A stretch of DNA of 64,000 bases, from positions 1 to 64,000 of the forward strand of contig NZ_PVMZ01000011.1 of assembly GCF_003001815.1 (NCBI RefSeq), given 5' to 3'. This DNA is from Actinoplanes italicus. GTDB lineage: Bacteria; Actinomycetota; Actinomycetes; Mycobacteriales; Micromonosporaceae. A program made the position numbers and the translations under genes. The notes below the pieces were generated by a model. It was given only the letters and a program-made list of their open reading frames with translations. It ran no database searches and had not been told where the DNA came from. The stretch's first letter is position 1. Each line of letters opens with the position of its first letter. Of the stretch, positions 63,747 to 64,000 are shown piece after piece.

Positions 63747-64000
63747 GTGAAGCTGCCGGCCGCAGTCCGAGCGGTTCTTGATCGGCCACCGATGTCCTAC
63801 GCACCCTTCCTGGCCCGGGAAGCAGCCATATCACCGGGCTCACCTCCGAAAACGGCCCAGAATGATCGTCCTGCACAGGGATATGGCGATCAGATCTCGC
63901 GAGCCGTAACTCACGACGGTATGGCGCCGGGCTGAACTGATCTCGGGAGCTCCGGGGAGCCCGGCGGAGACAAAGCCGGTGCGTTCGGCGGTAGCGGAGT
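63747..64000. other. Right-end region without a supported gene
   Basis: 254 bp after the tandem repeat. A frame that starts inside the repeats and runs to 63935 shows no domain and begins in repeat sequence, so it is not called. Nothing else was identified; a gene may begin beyond the edge. Confidence 0.4.

Noticed and set aside
63672..63935. 87-codon frame starting within the tandem repeats
   Set aside because: The start is inside repeat sequence; no ribosome site and no domain.

Overview
The window is high-GC DNA (roughly 70 percent by eye, with strong third-position G/C bias) packed with genes typical of a filamentous actinomycete. AfsR/SARP regulators, LuxR-type LAL regulators, F420-linked enzymes, DUF4360 secreted proteins, membrane Ser/Thr kinases and many leaderless starts point to Micromonosporaceae such as Actinoplanes. 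The genus is an inference. I see no rRNA, tRNA or CRISPR array and no PKS/NRPS core genes. The left edge cuts a transposase-like gene.

Layout. 1-3.4 kb: transposase tail, a GNAT protein, two divergent DUF4360 secreted proteins and a small secreted protein. 3.5-8.1 kb: an AfsR-like regulator without TPRs, an exported alpha/beta hydrolase, a deazaflavin-dependent (DDN-type) enzyme and another hydrolase. 8.2-13.5 kb: a Ser/Thr kinase with a ricin-type lectin tail, a GNAT, a cupin, a 91-bp inverted-end repeat, a YbaB-like gene and two 5'-truncated genes joined head to head near 12,070. 13.5-18.7 kb: MarR-DUF2625 pair, full-length AfsR-like regulator, DUF1345 membrane protein. 18.8-28.6 kb: hydrolase coupled to an AAA regulator, GMC oxidoreductase divergent from AraC, a LAL regulator, an ECF sigma factor and a frameshifted MarR gene. 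28.7-31.1 kb: a second cupin, a second copy of the ~90-bp repeat and a second kinase, this one with a CBM6-like tail. 31.2-39.4 kb: three LAL-type proteins back to back, one without its HTH. 39.4-46.0 kb: TRIC/UPF0126 channel, hydrolase divergent from a P450, LAL regulator, GntR. 46.4-48.6 kb: FAD and F420 oxidoreductases. 48.8-59.4 kb: an ABC importer operon with two ATPases, succinate-semialdehyde dehydrogenase-like and Fe-ADH genes, divergent from GntR, DJ-1/PfpI and hydrolase genes. 59.5-64 kb: an unknown protein divergent from an SDR, a membrane protein-nitronate monooxygenase pair bracketed by ~215-bp direct repeats, then four tandem 58-bp repeats.

How it fits together. The most striking property is regulator density: eight large P-loop regulators (two AfsR-like, five LAL-type, one AAA without HTH) within 42 kb, several of them paralogous pairs. 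Three of the eight have Arg in place of the Walker A Lys. They are interspersed with single oxidoreductases and hydrolases rather than one obvious pathway. The clearest functional unit is the importer operon, whose genes overlap by 1-4 nt and which probably supplies a small polyol, sugar or hydroxy/amino-acid-derived carbon source to the aldehyde and alcohol dehydrogenases. Its divergent GntR is the likely controller.

All coordinates were read by eye. Homology statements rest on recognised motifs, not on searches.
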